A stretch of 64,000 nt of DNA from Planctomycetota bacterium (GTDB taxonomy: Bacteria > Planctomycetota > UBA1135 > GCA-002748355). The notes beneath the pieces are model-generated. The model was not told where the DNA came from and searched no databases. It saw nothing but the letters and a program-made list of their open reading frames with translations. Location: contig JALUUL010000015.1 in NCBI GenBank assembly GCA_027021385.1, positions 62,001 through 126,000 on the forward strand. The letters run 5' to 3'. Shown in pieces: positions 1-8,454 of the stretch (positions within the stretch are counted from its first letter, which is position 1; each line of letters starts with the position of its first letter). The translations under genes and the position numbers were made by a program.

Positions 1-1
1 C

Positions 2-916
2 CGGGTCCGGGGCTCCTCCCTGGGGGCGGGGCTCTCCGCCGGACTCGCCGCCGTGACCAGACCGGAGGGCCTGGTCCTCGCCCCCCTGGCCATCCAGCCC
101 GGCCGCGGCCGCCTGCGCGCCCTCGCGGCCCTCGGACTCGCCCTCCTTCCCCGCGCCCTCTACCTCCACCTGCGGGCCGGAGCGACGGGGGAGTTCCTGC
201 TCTTCCCGAAGGGGGCGACGATGGCCTCACTCTCGGCCCTGGCCGAGGGGGGAGCCGGGGACGCGGCCTGGCACTGGCTGCGCGAGGCGGGCCGTTTCCT
301 GCTCCAGGGCTTCGACGGTCTCGGCTACTTCCCGTACCTCCTGCTCCCCTTCGGCGCCACCCGGATCCTGCGCGGGGCGAAGGGGCCCGGGGCTCCGTTC
401 CGGCTGCCTCTCGCCCTCGTCCTCGCGGCCCTCCTCGTGGTCCCCTTCTTCTTCGGGAACCGCCGCTTCTGGACGCCTTGGCTGCCGATCCTGCTGATCC
501 CCCCGGCCCTCGCCTTCGCGCGGATCCCAAAGTCCCGGCGGACTCTCGCCTGGTCCCTCTTCCTTCTCGCCCTGCTCCCGCACAGCCTGCGCCTCTTCCG
601 CCCGCGCCGCGCGATCCTCGCCGCCCTCCCGGAGATCGCGACGGTGCTCGGCGACGCGCCCTTCGCGACGGACCTCCCGCGCCTCCATCTCTTCGCGGGC
701 CGAAGACCACCCCCCCCGCTCGCGATCCTTCCAGCCGACCTGATGCGGGCCGCGGCCCTCCCTTCCACCCGCTGGGTCGTCAGCCTCCGCCGGCGCCGCT
801 CCCTCGACGCGGCCCGTCTCCTCGAACTCGGCTACAGGCCCTGGATCCCTACTTCTTCCCCCCAGGACCCCGTCCTCCGCGCTTCCCTCGAGCGGCTTTC
901 GATCTGGCGGCGGTGA
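2..916 (+). CDS. Membrane glycosyltransferase, GT39/PMT-like, C-terminal part (5' end outside window)
   Basis: The frame is open from base 2, so the start lies left of the window; 304 residues are visible. They begin with a Gly/Ala-rich helix end followed by TRPEG, a turn seen after a membrane helix in many GT-C enzymes of the PMT/GT39 kind, which transfer a sugar from a lipid phosphate donor on the outer face of the membrane. About five further hydrophobic segments follow, then a soluble tail of roughly 110 residues. The N-terminal catalytic Asp region is not in the window, so the family call rests on topology and the TRPEG turn only. Its last 68 bases overlap the convergent kinase-helicase gene. 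A paralogue-like protein lies at 25380-26924. Confidence 0.6.
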   Translation, partial: RVRGSSLGAGLSAGLAAVTRPEGLVLAPLAIQPGRGRLRALAALGLALLPRALYLHLRAGATGEFLLFPKGATMASLSALAEGGAGDAAWHWLREAGRFLLQGFDGLGYFPYLLLPFGATRILRGAKGPGAPFRLPLALVLAALLVVPFFFGNRRFWTPWLPILLIPPALAFARIPKSRRTLAWSLFLLALLPHSLRLFRPRRAILAALPEIATVLGDAPFATDLPRLHLFAGRRPPPPLAILPADLMRAAALPSTRWVVSLRRRRSLDAARLLELGYRPWIPTSSPQDPVLRASLERLSIWRR

Positions 917-3788
917 AGGGCGGGGGGGGAAGGGCCTCGTCGTCGAATTCGAGAAGACCTTTGGGGATCTCCGCGATGAAGCCGTCTTCCTCGAAGTCGG
1001 GGGGGGCATGTGGGACGCCCCGATGGTTGGTCAGGGTGAGACTCGCCCGCGCGCGGGTCATGCCGACGTAGAAGAGCCTTCGTTCCTCCTCGAGTCGGTC
1101 GTACTCGATCTTCCGATGGGGGAATATGCCGTTCTGGGCGCCGAGCATGAAGACATGGTCGAACTCGAGCCCCTTCGCCCGGTGGATCGTCAGGACGTGC
1201 ACCGACTCCCCGGCGAGTCCGCCGTCTCCGAAGCTGAGTTCCTCCACCTCGGTGATGACCCCTGCGAAGGCTTCGGGTCCCGCCGTCCCGCCGTGGCGCC
1301 GCGCGACTTCGAGCACGAGGGCGCAGGCTTCCTGGAGGCGGTCGCGCTCCGGATCTCCGCAGACGGTCTCGGGGAGGTCGAGGGCGGGAAACAGGGCCTC
1401 GAGGACGGGCAGGGGGGGCTGCGAGAGGAGGTCCGCCCCGGCTCGGTCCAGGGCGGCGAAGAGGGTGCGCAGGCTCCGCGCGGCCGGATCGTCTTCGCGA
1501 CCCTCCTCCGCCCAGGAACGCAGGAACCCTTCGATGTCCTCGGGGTTGAGGAGGTCTGCCTTCGACAGGGAACCGATCCGTTCGAAGGGCATCCGGCTCC
1601 TTCCGAGGTTCAGGATCGACGGGAACGAGGAGGATCTCGGACCTTCGAGGACGCGGCGCAGCAGGTGGAGCACCGACCGGCCCGGCTCACGGGAAAGCGG
1701 GTTCTCGGCCTGGATCGGGATGTCCGCCGTCCGGGCCTCGAGCCGGAAGGACTGGACCAGGTCGTTGTTCCTCGCGAGGACCCCGATCTCCGCGGGTTCG
1801 GTTCCCGCCTCGAGGAGTCGGGCGACCTCGCGGCAGACGAAGGCGACCTCCTCGTCGACCGAGGCATGGCGGCGAACCAGGATCCGATCTCTCCCCTCGG
1901 TCCGGATCGCGGTCTGTTTCTTGGGGATGCGGTCGTGGTTGTGGGCGATCACCTGCGCGGCCGCCTCGACGACGGCCGGGGAGGACCGGTAGTTGACCGG
2001 AAGGTGCAGGGTGCGCGTCCCCTCGAAGAGGCGTTCGAAATCCCGCAGGTAGGAGGGGTCGGCCCCCCGCCAGGTGAAGATGCATTGGTCGTCGTCCCCG
2101 ACGACGGTCAGGCTCTCCCCGAGACCGGCGAGTTCCTTCACGAGGAGGAACTGGGCCGCGTCGAGGTCCTGGAACTCGTCGACGAAGACGGCCTTGTACT
2201 TGCGCCGGCAGAAGTCCCGGATCTCGGGATTGGAACGAAGGAGCCGGAGAGCGGCCAGGCTGAAGTCGTCGAAGAGCAGGATGTGGGCCTCGCGCACGAT
2301 GTCGTCGAAGGTCCTGCACAGCTCGACTTCCGGCGAATCCTCCCCCTCGAGCAGCCGGAGGGGTTCCCGGTGCTTGAGCGCGGTGATCGCGTCGAGGGCG
2401 TTCTGGGGATCGAGGAGGAAGGGCGGAAACTCCGGGTCCCGCCGGCGGAGGCGTTCGACGGTCTTGAGGATCAGAGCGGTTTTTCGGGTCCGTGGCGTCT
2501 CGATCTCGTAGGGCCGGGGGAGCCCCGCCTCGGCGGGCGAGAGCTTCGCGATCGACAGGGCCAGGGAGTGGAGCGTTTGAACCGAGATCGCGGATGACCT
2601 CCACTCGAGGCTCCGCTTGAGGCGGGCGCACATTTCGTGCGTCGCCTTGACCGTGAAGGTGACCGCGAGGATCTCCCAGGGCGCGCACCGTCCATCCTCG
2701 ACGAAAAACCGGATCCGTTCGGTCAGCACGCGGGTCTTCCCCGAGCCCGGCCCGGCCACGATGCGGAGCGGACCCGAGGGGGCCCGGACGGCTTCTTCCT
2801 GGACGGGATGCAAGGCGATCTCCGGTTTCCAGGCCAAGGCAGGGGGTTCCCGGACGCGCTCCGCCTCGCTTCCCTCTTCCGCGGCGGAGGTCCCGTCCGC
2901 CCTTGTCTCGGGGACGGGGGCCGTTCCCCTGCGGGTCCGCGTTCGGAAGGCCTCGAGGAGTTCGTCCACGGAGGAGAAGCGCGCGTCGGGGGCCTTCGCC
3001 AGGCATTTCTCGAGGATCCCCCGTTCCGTGTCCGGAAGGGAGGGGGGGAAGGAGGGTTCGCTCTCCTCGTGCGCTTTCAGGATCTCCCATTCGTTCTCCC
3101 CGTCGAAGGGGAGGTGGCCGGTCAGGCACTCGAAGAGCAGAACCCCGAGCGAATAGATGTCGCTGCGGAAGTCGCCCTTCCTCTTCAGGAGTTCGGGGGC
3201 CATGTAGTGCGGGGTGCCCCTTCGGATCGAGAGGCTGCCCTGCGACTCCGAGAGGATCTTCGACAGGCCGTAGTCCCCGATTCGAACGGCATCCCCCTTC
3301 AGGAAGATGTTCGAGGGCTTGAGGTCGAAATGGACGATCGAATGGCGGTGCAGCTCTCGGACCCCGTGGAGCACCTGGGGGAAGAGAAGGTCGCATTCGT
3401 CCGGGGCGAGGGGGCCTTCCTCGATGCGCGATTTCAAGGTCTCCTCTCCCGCGAAGGCCATGACGATGTAGGGGATCCCGTCCCGGATTCCCTGGTCCTC
3501 GATGGAGACCAGGTTCGGATGGTCGAGGGAGGCCATCGTCCTGATGGCCTGCAACTCGCGGATCGCGAGCCGGAGCAGGGCCGGTTCCTCGACTCTCAGG
3601 AACTTGACGGCGTAGGCCTTCCCGATGGATTCCTTCTCCGCCCGGAACACGATTCCGAAGGACCCGGCGCCGAGCTTGGCCCGAAGGACGTAACCCGGTA
3701 TGTAGCCGGGCTTTCGATAATCCCGGTAAAAGCTCTCCCAGTCCGGTTCGAGCCTGGGCCAGGTCGCCTGGAGGTCGGTCTTGGGCAT
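849..3788 (-). CDS. Fusion of Ser/Thr protein kinase and UvrD/Rep-type DNA helicase
   Basis: A single 979-residue frame carries a complete protein kinase followed by a complete superfamily 1A helicase. Kinase (about residues 30-285): Gly loop GAGSFG near 40-45, Lys62 in AVKFL, catalytic loop HFDLKPSN with Asp155, DYG in place of DFG near 172, and APE near 198. The Arg of HRD is Phe, so this is a non-RD kinase. A linker of about 40 residues rich in Glu, Ala and Arg leads to the helicase: Walker A GPGSGKT near 346, DEFQD near 537, GDDDQCIFTWRGA, NYRSSP, TIHRAKGLEFD and RLFYVGMTRAR. All catalytic motifs are intact in both halves, so both activities are plausible. The start is ATG at 3788, not the in-frame ATG at 3851, because the kinase begins soon after and TATAAT sits six bases upstream. 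The basic Gly/Lys/Arg tail could bind nucleic acid. What the kinase senses or phosphorylates is unknown. Confidence 0.93.
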   Translation of the reverse strand: MPKTDLQATWPRLEPDWESFYRDYRKPGYIPGYVLRAKLGAGSFGIVFRAEKESIGKAYAVKFLRVEEPALLRLAIRELQAIRTMASLDHPNLVSIEDQGIRDGIPYIVMAFAGEETLKSRIEEGPLAPDECDLLFPQVLHGVRELHRHSIVHFDLKPSNIFLKGDAVRIGDYGLSKILSESQGSLSIRRGTPHYMAPELLKRKGDFRSDIYSLGVLLFECLTGHLPFDGENEWEILKAHEESEPSFPPSLPDTERGILEKCLAKAPDARFSSVDELLEAFRTRTRRGTAPVPETRADGTSAAEEGSEAERVREPPALAWKPEIALHPVQEEAVRAPSGPLRIVAGPGSGKTRVLTERIRFFVEDGRCAPWEILAVTFTVKATHEMCARLKRSLEWRSSAISVQTLHSLALSIAKLSPAEAGLPRPYEIETPRTRKTALILKTVERLRRRDPEFPPFLLDPQNALDAITALKHREPLRLLEGEDSPEVELCRTFDDIVREAHILLFDDFSLAALRLLRSNPEIRDFCRRKYKAVFVDEFQDLDAAQFLLVKELAGLGESLTVVGDDDQCIFTWRGADPSYLRDFERLFEGTRTLHLPVNYRSSPAVVEAAAQVIAHNHDRIPKKQTAIRTEGRDRILVRRHASVDEEVAFVCREVARLLEAGTEPAEIGVLARNNDLVQSFRLEARTADIPIQAENPLSREPGRSVLHLLRRVLEGPRSSSFPSILNLGRSRMPFERIGSLSKADLLNPEDIEGFLRSWAEEGREDDPAARSLRTLFAALDRAGADLLSQPPLPVLEALFPALDLPETVCGDPERDRLQEACALVLEVARRHGGTAGPEAFAGVITEVEELSFGDGGLAGESVHVLTIHRAKGLEFDHVFMLGAQNGIFPHRKIEYDRLEEERRLFYVGMTRARASLTLTNHRGVPHAPPDFEEDGFIAEIPKGLLEFDDEALPPPPFTAARSKAARGKRGGRGPGGKK

Positions 3789-3794
3789 GGCGCC

Positions 3795-3800
3795 ATTATA
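3795..3800 (-). promoter_or_regulatory. -10 box (TATAAT) of the kinase-helicase gene, leaderless layout
   Basis: A perfect TATAAT lies six bases before the ATG at 3788, with no Shine-Dalgarno sequence between. Transcription would start at or next to the A of ATG, giving a leaderless mRNA. No good -35 box is seen. It lies in the 49-base gap after the phosphatase gene, so the fusion gene probably has its own promoter. Confidence 0.55.
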
Positions 3801-3837
3801 GGAGGGCGTCCTCCCCGCGGTTCCGGTTCCCCGGAGG

Positions 3838-5373
3838 TCAGCGGGGGGCACGGGGGAGGAGGTCGGCGAGGGGGAATTCGCTGCGGCAGGGACGCCCGCC
3901 GGCGGAGACGAGGCGTCCCCGGGCGTCGCGCATTTCGAAGATCAGCCGCCCTTTCGCGGGGCCCTCGACCTCGATCGTCAGGAGGCCGAAGCCGTTGCCG
4001 GTCGCGCCCCAGATCCGGGCGGGGTTTCCGTGGCCCTTCAAGGGGCCGACCCCCCGCCCCTGCTGCAGGGGGGAACTCGTCATTTCCAGGAGGGCGGCCC
4101 CGTCCTTGCGCCGGATCCTCATCAATTCGCTGAAGTGCCGATCGCCCGAGAGGAAGACGACCCCGCCGATCCGGTGTTCGACGAGGAAGGCGATCAGGCG
4201 TTCGAGTTCGCCGCGGGCCTCCCTCCAATGTCCCTCCCCCCGGTTCTCGAGGGAGAGGAGCTGGGTGCCGTTCGCGACGATCTTGACCGCGGCCGTGCTG
4301 CGCTTCAGGCCCTCGCAGAGCCACGTGAATTGCTGCGCGCCCCAGATCGTCGAGTCCTCCGCCCCGCCGTTCGGGATCCGGCCGCGGCCGGGGCGTTCCT
4401 CTCCGGGCGCGGGTCCGCGGACCGACTTGTAGTATCGATCGTCCATCAGGAAGACCTCGACCGGCCCTCTCCGGAAGGAGCCGAAGACCCCGGGAACCCC
4501 CGGCGCGCCGTATCCGGGATTGGCCCAGACCTTCTGAAAGACCCGCAAGGCCGTGTCCTTGTGGGGGAAAGCGGCTCCCGAGTTGTTGGGTCCGAAATCG
4601 TGGTCGTCCCAGATCGCGTAGACCGGGACCCTGGAGGCCATCGTCAGGAAGAAGGGGTCGCGCCGCAGAGCGAGCTGGCGGGCCAGCATGCGATCCTCGT
4701 GGTTCCAGTCCCCGTCGGGTCCGGTCGTGTTCCAGTTCCGGCGGCTTCCGTCCCCGACGATGTAGTAGATGTTGTCGCCGAGCATCAGCATGCAGTCGGG
4801 ACGCAGGTCGGCGACGGCCTGGAAGACGGGGGCACTCCGATAGAGGCCGAGGTTGGCGCAGGATCCGAAGGCCAGGCGGATGATGCCGCGCCCCCCGGGC
4901 CGGGGAGCGGTCCGGAATCTGAGAACCCTCGTGTCCTCCTCCCCTCGGGCGGGGTCCGGCCGGAGCAGGACGCGGGTCTCGGTGCCGGGGAGGAGGCTGC
5001 CGACATGGAGGACCAGACAGCGGTCTCCGAGGTCCGCGATCTCGGGGCGGGGGAGGGCGCGCCCTTCCTGGACGGCCTCGGCGTCGAGGCGCGAACCTTC
5101 GGGGAGACGAAGCCAGACGCGGGCCTCTCCGGGTCCGACATGGCCGAGCATCGGGCCGGCCTCGATCCAATCGGGCCGGTTCTCCGGTGGACTCGGGGCG
5201 GGCCGGGAGACCGAGGAGGGGCGGTCGTCCGGGGGAGGTTGCGAGGCGCGGGAGGTGGGTCGGCTCGAGGGCGAGATCCGCTTCGGGCTCCTGCATCCTG
5301 CGAGGGCGAGGAGCAGGCCCATGGCGAGGACGCCCGGGACGGAACGGAGGTTGCGGTCGGCGGCGGGGATCAT
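3838..5373 (-). CDS. PhoD-like alkaline phosphatase family lipoprotein
   Basis: 511 residues. A signal sequence ends in lipobox LAGC (Cys27), followed by a Ser/Pro-rich linker, so the protein should be anchored outside the cytoplasm. An N-terminal beta domain (about 70-150) precedes the metallophosphatase core with PhoD motifs FGSC, LGDNIYY, WDDHDFGPNN and SGDRHFSEL, which carry the metal-binding Asp, Asn and His residues. PhoD enzymes are Ca/Fe phosphodiesterase/monoesterases that free phosphate from organic esters; the actual substrate here is unknown. It follows the TetR gene on the same strand after 40 bases; a TATGAT at 5403-5398, 24 bases before its start, could give it a separate promoter. 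Confidence 0.88.
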   Translation of the reverse strand: MIPAADRNLRSVPGVLAMGLLLALAGCRSPKRISPSSRPTSRASQPPPDDRPSSVSRPAPSPPENRPDWIEAGPMLGHVGPGEARVWLRLPEGSRLDAEAVQEGRALPRPEIADLGDRCLVLHVGSLLPGTETRVLLRPDPARGEEDTRVLRFRTAPRPGGRGIIRLAFGSCANLGLYRSAPVFQAVADLRPDCMLMLGDNIYYIVGDGSRRNWNTTGPDGDWNHEDRMLARQLALRRDPFFLTMASRVPVYAIWDDHDFGPNNSGAAFPHKDTALRVFQKVWANPGYGAPGVPGVFGSFRRGPVEVFLMDDRYYKSVRGPAPGEERPGRGRIPNGGAEDSTIWGAQQFTWLCEGLKRSTAAVKIVANGTQLLSLENRGEGHWREARGELERLIAFLVEHRIGGVVFLSGDRHFSELMRIRRKDGAALLEMTSSPLQQGRGVGPLKGHGNPARIWGATGNGFGLLTIEVEGPAKGRLIFEMRDARGRLVSAGGRPCRSEFPLADLLPRAPR

Positions 5374-5413
5374 CGGATCGGGAAACGAAGGCCGGGCATC
5401 ATAGGGAGAGGGG

Positions 5414-6094
5414 TCAGAACGGCGGCTGGAAATCCTCCGGGTCGGGTTCCGGGGACGGGGAAGGCTCGGGGGGGGGCGGACCCGAGGGCCGGCGGCGCCG
5501 GCTCTCCCGGAGGATCGGGGCGAGCAAGCTGTCGACGAAGGCCTCGGGGCTCAGGAAGGACGCGACCTCGGAGGGGGAAGCCGCGACCTGGGCCAGGGCC
5601 CCCTCGAGCCCGCAGGCGAGATGGAAGGCGTCGAGGGCCGCATCCCCGGATCGCACTCGACCCCGGCGCGCGGCTTGCTGGAGGAGGGTCCGGATCTCGG
5701 CGCGCAGGCGGCGGTGGACCGCTCGAATCCCGGAGTTCGAGGCCCCGGGGAGATCCCCGCGCAGTTCGGTCTCGAGGATCCAGCGCAGGCGCCAGGCCTC
5801 GGGAAAGCGCTGGTAGAAGCGGAGATGGCGGAGGAGGAGGGCGCGGAGGCGCAGGACCGGATCCCTGTCCTCGGCCGGCCTCGGGAACTCCGTCTCCCGG
5901 TTCTCGACCTGGAGAAGGACCGCCCGGAAGAGGTCCCGCTTGCTTGGGAAATGGAGGTAGACAGCCCCCTTGCTGAGGCCGAGGGAGACCGCGATCTCCT
6001 CCAGACTGGCTGCATGGAAGCCTTTTTCCGCAAAGACTTGCAGCGCTTTCTCGAGGATCGAACGAGCGAGATGGGGGCGGGGCGGACGAGGCAT
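5414..6094 (-). CDS. TetR-family transcriptional regulator
   Basis: 226 residues. The N-terminus is a typical TetR DNA-binding domain: ILEKALQVFAEKGFHAASLEEIAVSLGLSKG is its helix-turn-helix region (residues about 13-43), followed by VYLHFPSKRDLF. The rest is a helical ligand and dimerisation domain with a Pro-rich tail of about 25 residues after RESRRRR. The ligand is unknown. The gene is divergent from the lipA-dehydrogenase operon and precedes the PhoD-like gene. A perfect palindrome touches its start codon and covers its ribosome binding site AGGAG, which points to autorepression; control of the neighbouring lipA promoter or the phosphatase is possible but not shown. Confidence 0.9.
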   Translation of the reverse strand: MPRPPRPHLARSILEKALQVFAEKGFHAASLEEIAVSLGLSKGAVYLHFPSKRDLFRAVLLQVENRETEFPRPAEDRDPVLRLRALLLRHLRFYQRFPEAWRLRWILETELRGDLPGASNSGIRAVHRRLRAEIRTLLQQAARRGRVRSGDAALDAFHLACGLEGALAQVAASPSEVASFLSPEAFVDSLLAPILRESRRRRPSGPPPPEPSPSPEPDPEDFQPPF

Positions 6095-6114
6095 GACATA
6101 CTCCTGAGTATGTC
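6095..6114. promoter_or_regulatory. Palindromic operator next to the TetR gene
   Basis: GACATACTC-CT-GAGTATGTC is a perfect inverted repeat with 9-base arms and a 2-base centre. It abuts the TetR ATG at 6094, and on that strand its left part includes the AGGAG ribosome binding site, so binding would block both transcription and initiation. A weaker related half-site, GAAGTATGAAA, lies at 6130-6140. Size and position fit an autoregulatory TetR operator. Confidence 0.75.
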
Positions 6115-6157
6115 ACTATTACATTCTCTGAAGTATGAAACAAGCCCGAGCCGATCG

Positions 6158-6185
6158 TTGACGGAGGGATCCGCGGGCGTAACCT
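6158..6185 (+). promoter_or_regulatory. Candidate promoter of the lipA-dehydrogenase operon
   Basis: TTGACG at 6158-6163 and TAACCT at 6180-6185 are 16 bases apart on the + strand, about 50 bases before the lipA ATG. The match is fair, not perfect. The TetR palindrome lies 44 bases upstream of its -35 box. Confidence 0.35.
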
Positions 6186-6236
6186 TTTCCCTCCCTCGAA
6201 ACGATTGCAGGCCGTTTGCAAGAGGCCCCGACACGG

Positions 6237-7253
6237 ATGACTCCCCCGAAGCGCAGCCGGCCGCCGCATCCTTCCCCCCCGAGGCAGAAGACGGCGGCCC
6301 TCGAACGCAAGCCGGACTGGATCCGCATGGACCTTCCGAGCGGGGAGCGCTTCGCCGGGATCCGGGGGTGGCTCCACGAACGGGGCCTGCACACCGTCTG
6401 CGAGGAGGCCCGTTGCCCGAACCTCGGCGAGTGCTGGAAGGGGGGCACGGCGACGATCATGGTCCTCGGGGAGACCTGCACGCGGGCCTGCCGGTTCTGC
6501 GCGGTCTCCACCGGCAATCCGAGAGGCGCGCTCGATCCTGACGAACCCGCGAAGGTCGCGGAAGCCGTCGGTCTGATGGAGCTGCGCTACGTCGTCCTGA
6601 CCTCGGTCGACCGCGACGATCTCGAGGACGGGGGGGCCTCCCACTTCGCGGCCTGCGTGCGCGCGATCCATGAGGCTTGCCCGGAGGTCCTCGTCGAATG
6701 CCTCGTGCCGGATTTCGGAGGCGATCGAGCCGCGATCCGGCGGCTCGTCGAGGCGGGTCCCCAGGTCTTTGGGCACAACCTCGAGACCGTGCGGCGCCTG
6801 AGTCCGAGCGTCCGGGACCGCAGGTGCGGATACGACCTCTCCCTCGAGGTCCTCGAGGCGGCCGGGGCGATGCGTCCGGGACTGGTCACGAAATCCTCAC
6901 TGATGCTCGGGCTCGGCGAGACCGAACGCGAGATCGACGAGGCCCTCGCGGACCTCCGGTCCGCCGGGGTCGAGGTGCTGACACTCGGACAGTACTTGAG
7001 GCCGAGCCGCCGCCATCTGCCGGTGCGGGAGTACCTGACGCCCGCCCGCTTCGAGGCGCTCGCCGAGCGCGCCCGAGCGCTCGGCTTCGCCTACGTGGCC
7101 GCGGGCCCGATGGTCCGCAGTTCGTACAAGGCGGCCGAGTTCTGGCTGCAAAGTCGCCTGGCGGGCCGGAACGCCCGGCCGGGCCTGGCTCCGTCCTTCG
7201 ACCCCTTCGGGGTTCCGGAGGTCGGAACCGCCTATCCGAAGGAGAAGACATGA
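6237..7253 (+). CDS. lipA: Lipoyl synthase (radical SAM)
   Basis: 338 residues. LipA inserts two sulfur atoms at C6 and C8 of the octanoyl group on lipoyl domains. Both Fe-S clusters can be read: the LipA-specific CEEARCPNLGEC motif for the auxiliary cluster, and CTRACRFC (CxxxCxxC) for the radical SAM cluster. The conserved C-terminal RSSYKAAE supplies the Ser ligand. ATG 6237 is preferred over TTG 6216 because GAGG lies about 11 bases ahead. The gene ends in an ATGA overlap with the E1alpha gene and so heads the operon whose E2 protein it would modify. No octanoyltransferase (LipB) is in the window. Confidence 0.97.
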   Translation: MTPPKRSRPPHPSPPRQKTAALERKPDWIRMDLPSGERFAGIRGWLHERGLHTVCEEARCPNLGECWKGGTATIMVLGETCTRACRFCAVSTGNPRGALDPDEPAKVAEAVGLMELRYVVLTSVDRDDLEDGGASHFAACVRAIHEACPEVLVECLVPDFGGDRAAIRRLVEAGPQVFGHNLETVRRLSPSVRDRRCGYDLSLEVLEAAGAMRPGLVTKSSLMLGLGETEREIDEALADLRSAGVEVLTLGQYLRPSRRHLPVREYLTPARFEALAERARALGFAYVAAGPMVRSSYKAAEFWLQSRLAGRNARPGLAPSFDPFGVPEVGTAYPKEKT

Positions 7254-8425
7254 GCGGAACGAGTCGATCCCGGACGAAGACGCGCGAGGAACCCGCCCCG
7301 CGGGAGCGGGGTCTCGGCGGCGGCGGCGTCCTCTTCACGGTCATCGAGGAGGACGGAAAGGTCGCGAAGGGGCGCGATCCGAACCTGCCCGAGGAGGAGT
7401 GCCTCCGGCTCTACCGGGCGATGCTGATGACGCGGGTCATGGAGGATCGCGCGCTCAACCTGCAGCGACAGGGCCGGATCGGGTTCTACGTGCCTTGCAG
7501 GGGGCAGGAGGCGAGCCATATCGGAACCGCCTACGCCCTGGAGGACAGGGATTGGATCTTCCCCGCCTACCGCCAGCCGGGGATCCTGATCCTCCGCGGC
7601 GCCCCGATGCAGCAGATCGTCGACGAGTGGTACGGGAACGAGGGAGACATCGGGAAGGGCCGACAGATGCCCGTCCACTACACGTTCCGGAGTATCCGCT
7701 TCGTCTCGATCAGTTCCCCGATCGGAACGCAGTTGACGCACGCGGTCGGGGCGGGCATGGCCGCCCGCTACCGGGGAGAGGACACGGCCTTCCTGACCTA
7801 CTGCGGGGACGGGGGCACGAGTGAGAACGACTTCCACTGCTCGCTCAATTTCGCGGGGGTCTACAAGGCCCCGGTCGTCTTCGTCGTCGAGAACAACCAG
7901 TGGGCGATCTCGGTCCCGCTGGAGCGACAGACCGCCTCGGAGACGATGGCGATCAAGGCCGAGGCTTACGGCATTCCGGGGGTGCGCGTCGACGGGAACG
8001 ACATCCTCGCGGTCTACCAGGTCGCAAAGGAAGCCGTCGACCGCGCGCGGAGGGGCGAGGGTCCGACCCTGATCGAGACCCTGACCTACCGGGTCGGGCC
8101 CCACAGCAGCTCGGACGACCCGAGCCGCTACCGCGAACAGGCGGAGGTCGACTCCTGGGTGGAACGGGATCCGATCGAGAGGTTTCGGGCCTACCTGAAG
8201 AGGAAGAAAATCTGGACGCAGGCTCTCGAGGAGGAGCTGAGGGAGGCCTGCCGCAAGGAGATCAACGAGGCCGTCGAGGCTGCTGAGGGCAAGAGGCCGC
8301 CCGCCGCCTCGACGATGTTCGAGGATGTCTTCCGGGAGAGGACTCCGCAGCTCGACGAGCAGCTCGCGGATCTCGAGGCGATGGGGGACCGGGAAGCGAA
8401 ACAGATCGGCGAATTCCCCCTTTGA
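7250..8425 (+). CDS. 2-oxoacid dehydrogenase E1 component, alpha subunit (first copy)
   Basis: 391 residues. With E1beta it decarboxylates a 2-oxoacid (pyruvate or branched-chain 2-oxoacid) and passes the acyl group to lipoyl-E2. The thiamine diphosphate motif is present: GDGGTSENDFH, ending about 30 residues later in ENNQ. The loop HSSSDDPSRYR is the usual phosphorylation-loop region of alpha2beta2 E1 enzymes. Start ATG 7250 overlaps the lipA stop by four bases, so translation is probably coupled. An N-terminal extension of about 45 residues before the conserved domain is rich in Arg, Glu and Gly. Sequence alone does not settle pyruvate versus branched-chain substrate. Confidence 0.93.
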   Translation: MSGTSRSRTKTREEPAPRERGLGGGGVLFTVIEEDGKVAKGRDPNLPEEECLRLYRAMLMTRVMEDRALNLQRQGRIGFYVPCRGQEASHIGTAYALEDRDWIFPAYRQPGILILRGAPMQQIVDEWYGNEGDIGKGRQMPVHYTFRSIRFVSISSPIGTQLTHAVGAGMAARYRGEDTAFLTYCGDGGTSENDFHCSLNFAGVYKAPVVFVVENNQWAISVPLERQTASETMAIKAEAYGIPGVRVDGNDILAVYQVAKEAVDRARRGEGPTLIETLTYRVGPHSSSDDPSRYREQAEVDSWVERDPIERFRAYLKRKKIWTQALEEELREACRKEINEAVEAAEGKRPPAASTMFEDVFRERTPQLDEQLADLEAMGDREAKQIGEFPL

Positions 8426-8454
8426 GGGGCGGCCGCGAGGAAGAGGGAACGCAG

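Noticed and set aside
6216-6236. TTG start for lipA
   Set aside because: ATG 6237 has a ribosome binding site and fits the family start better.
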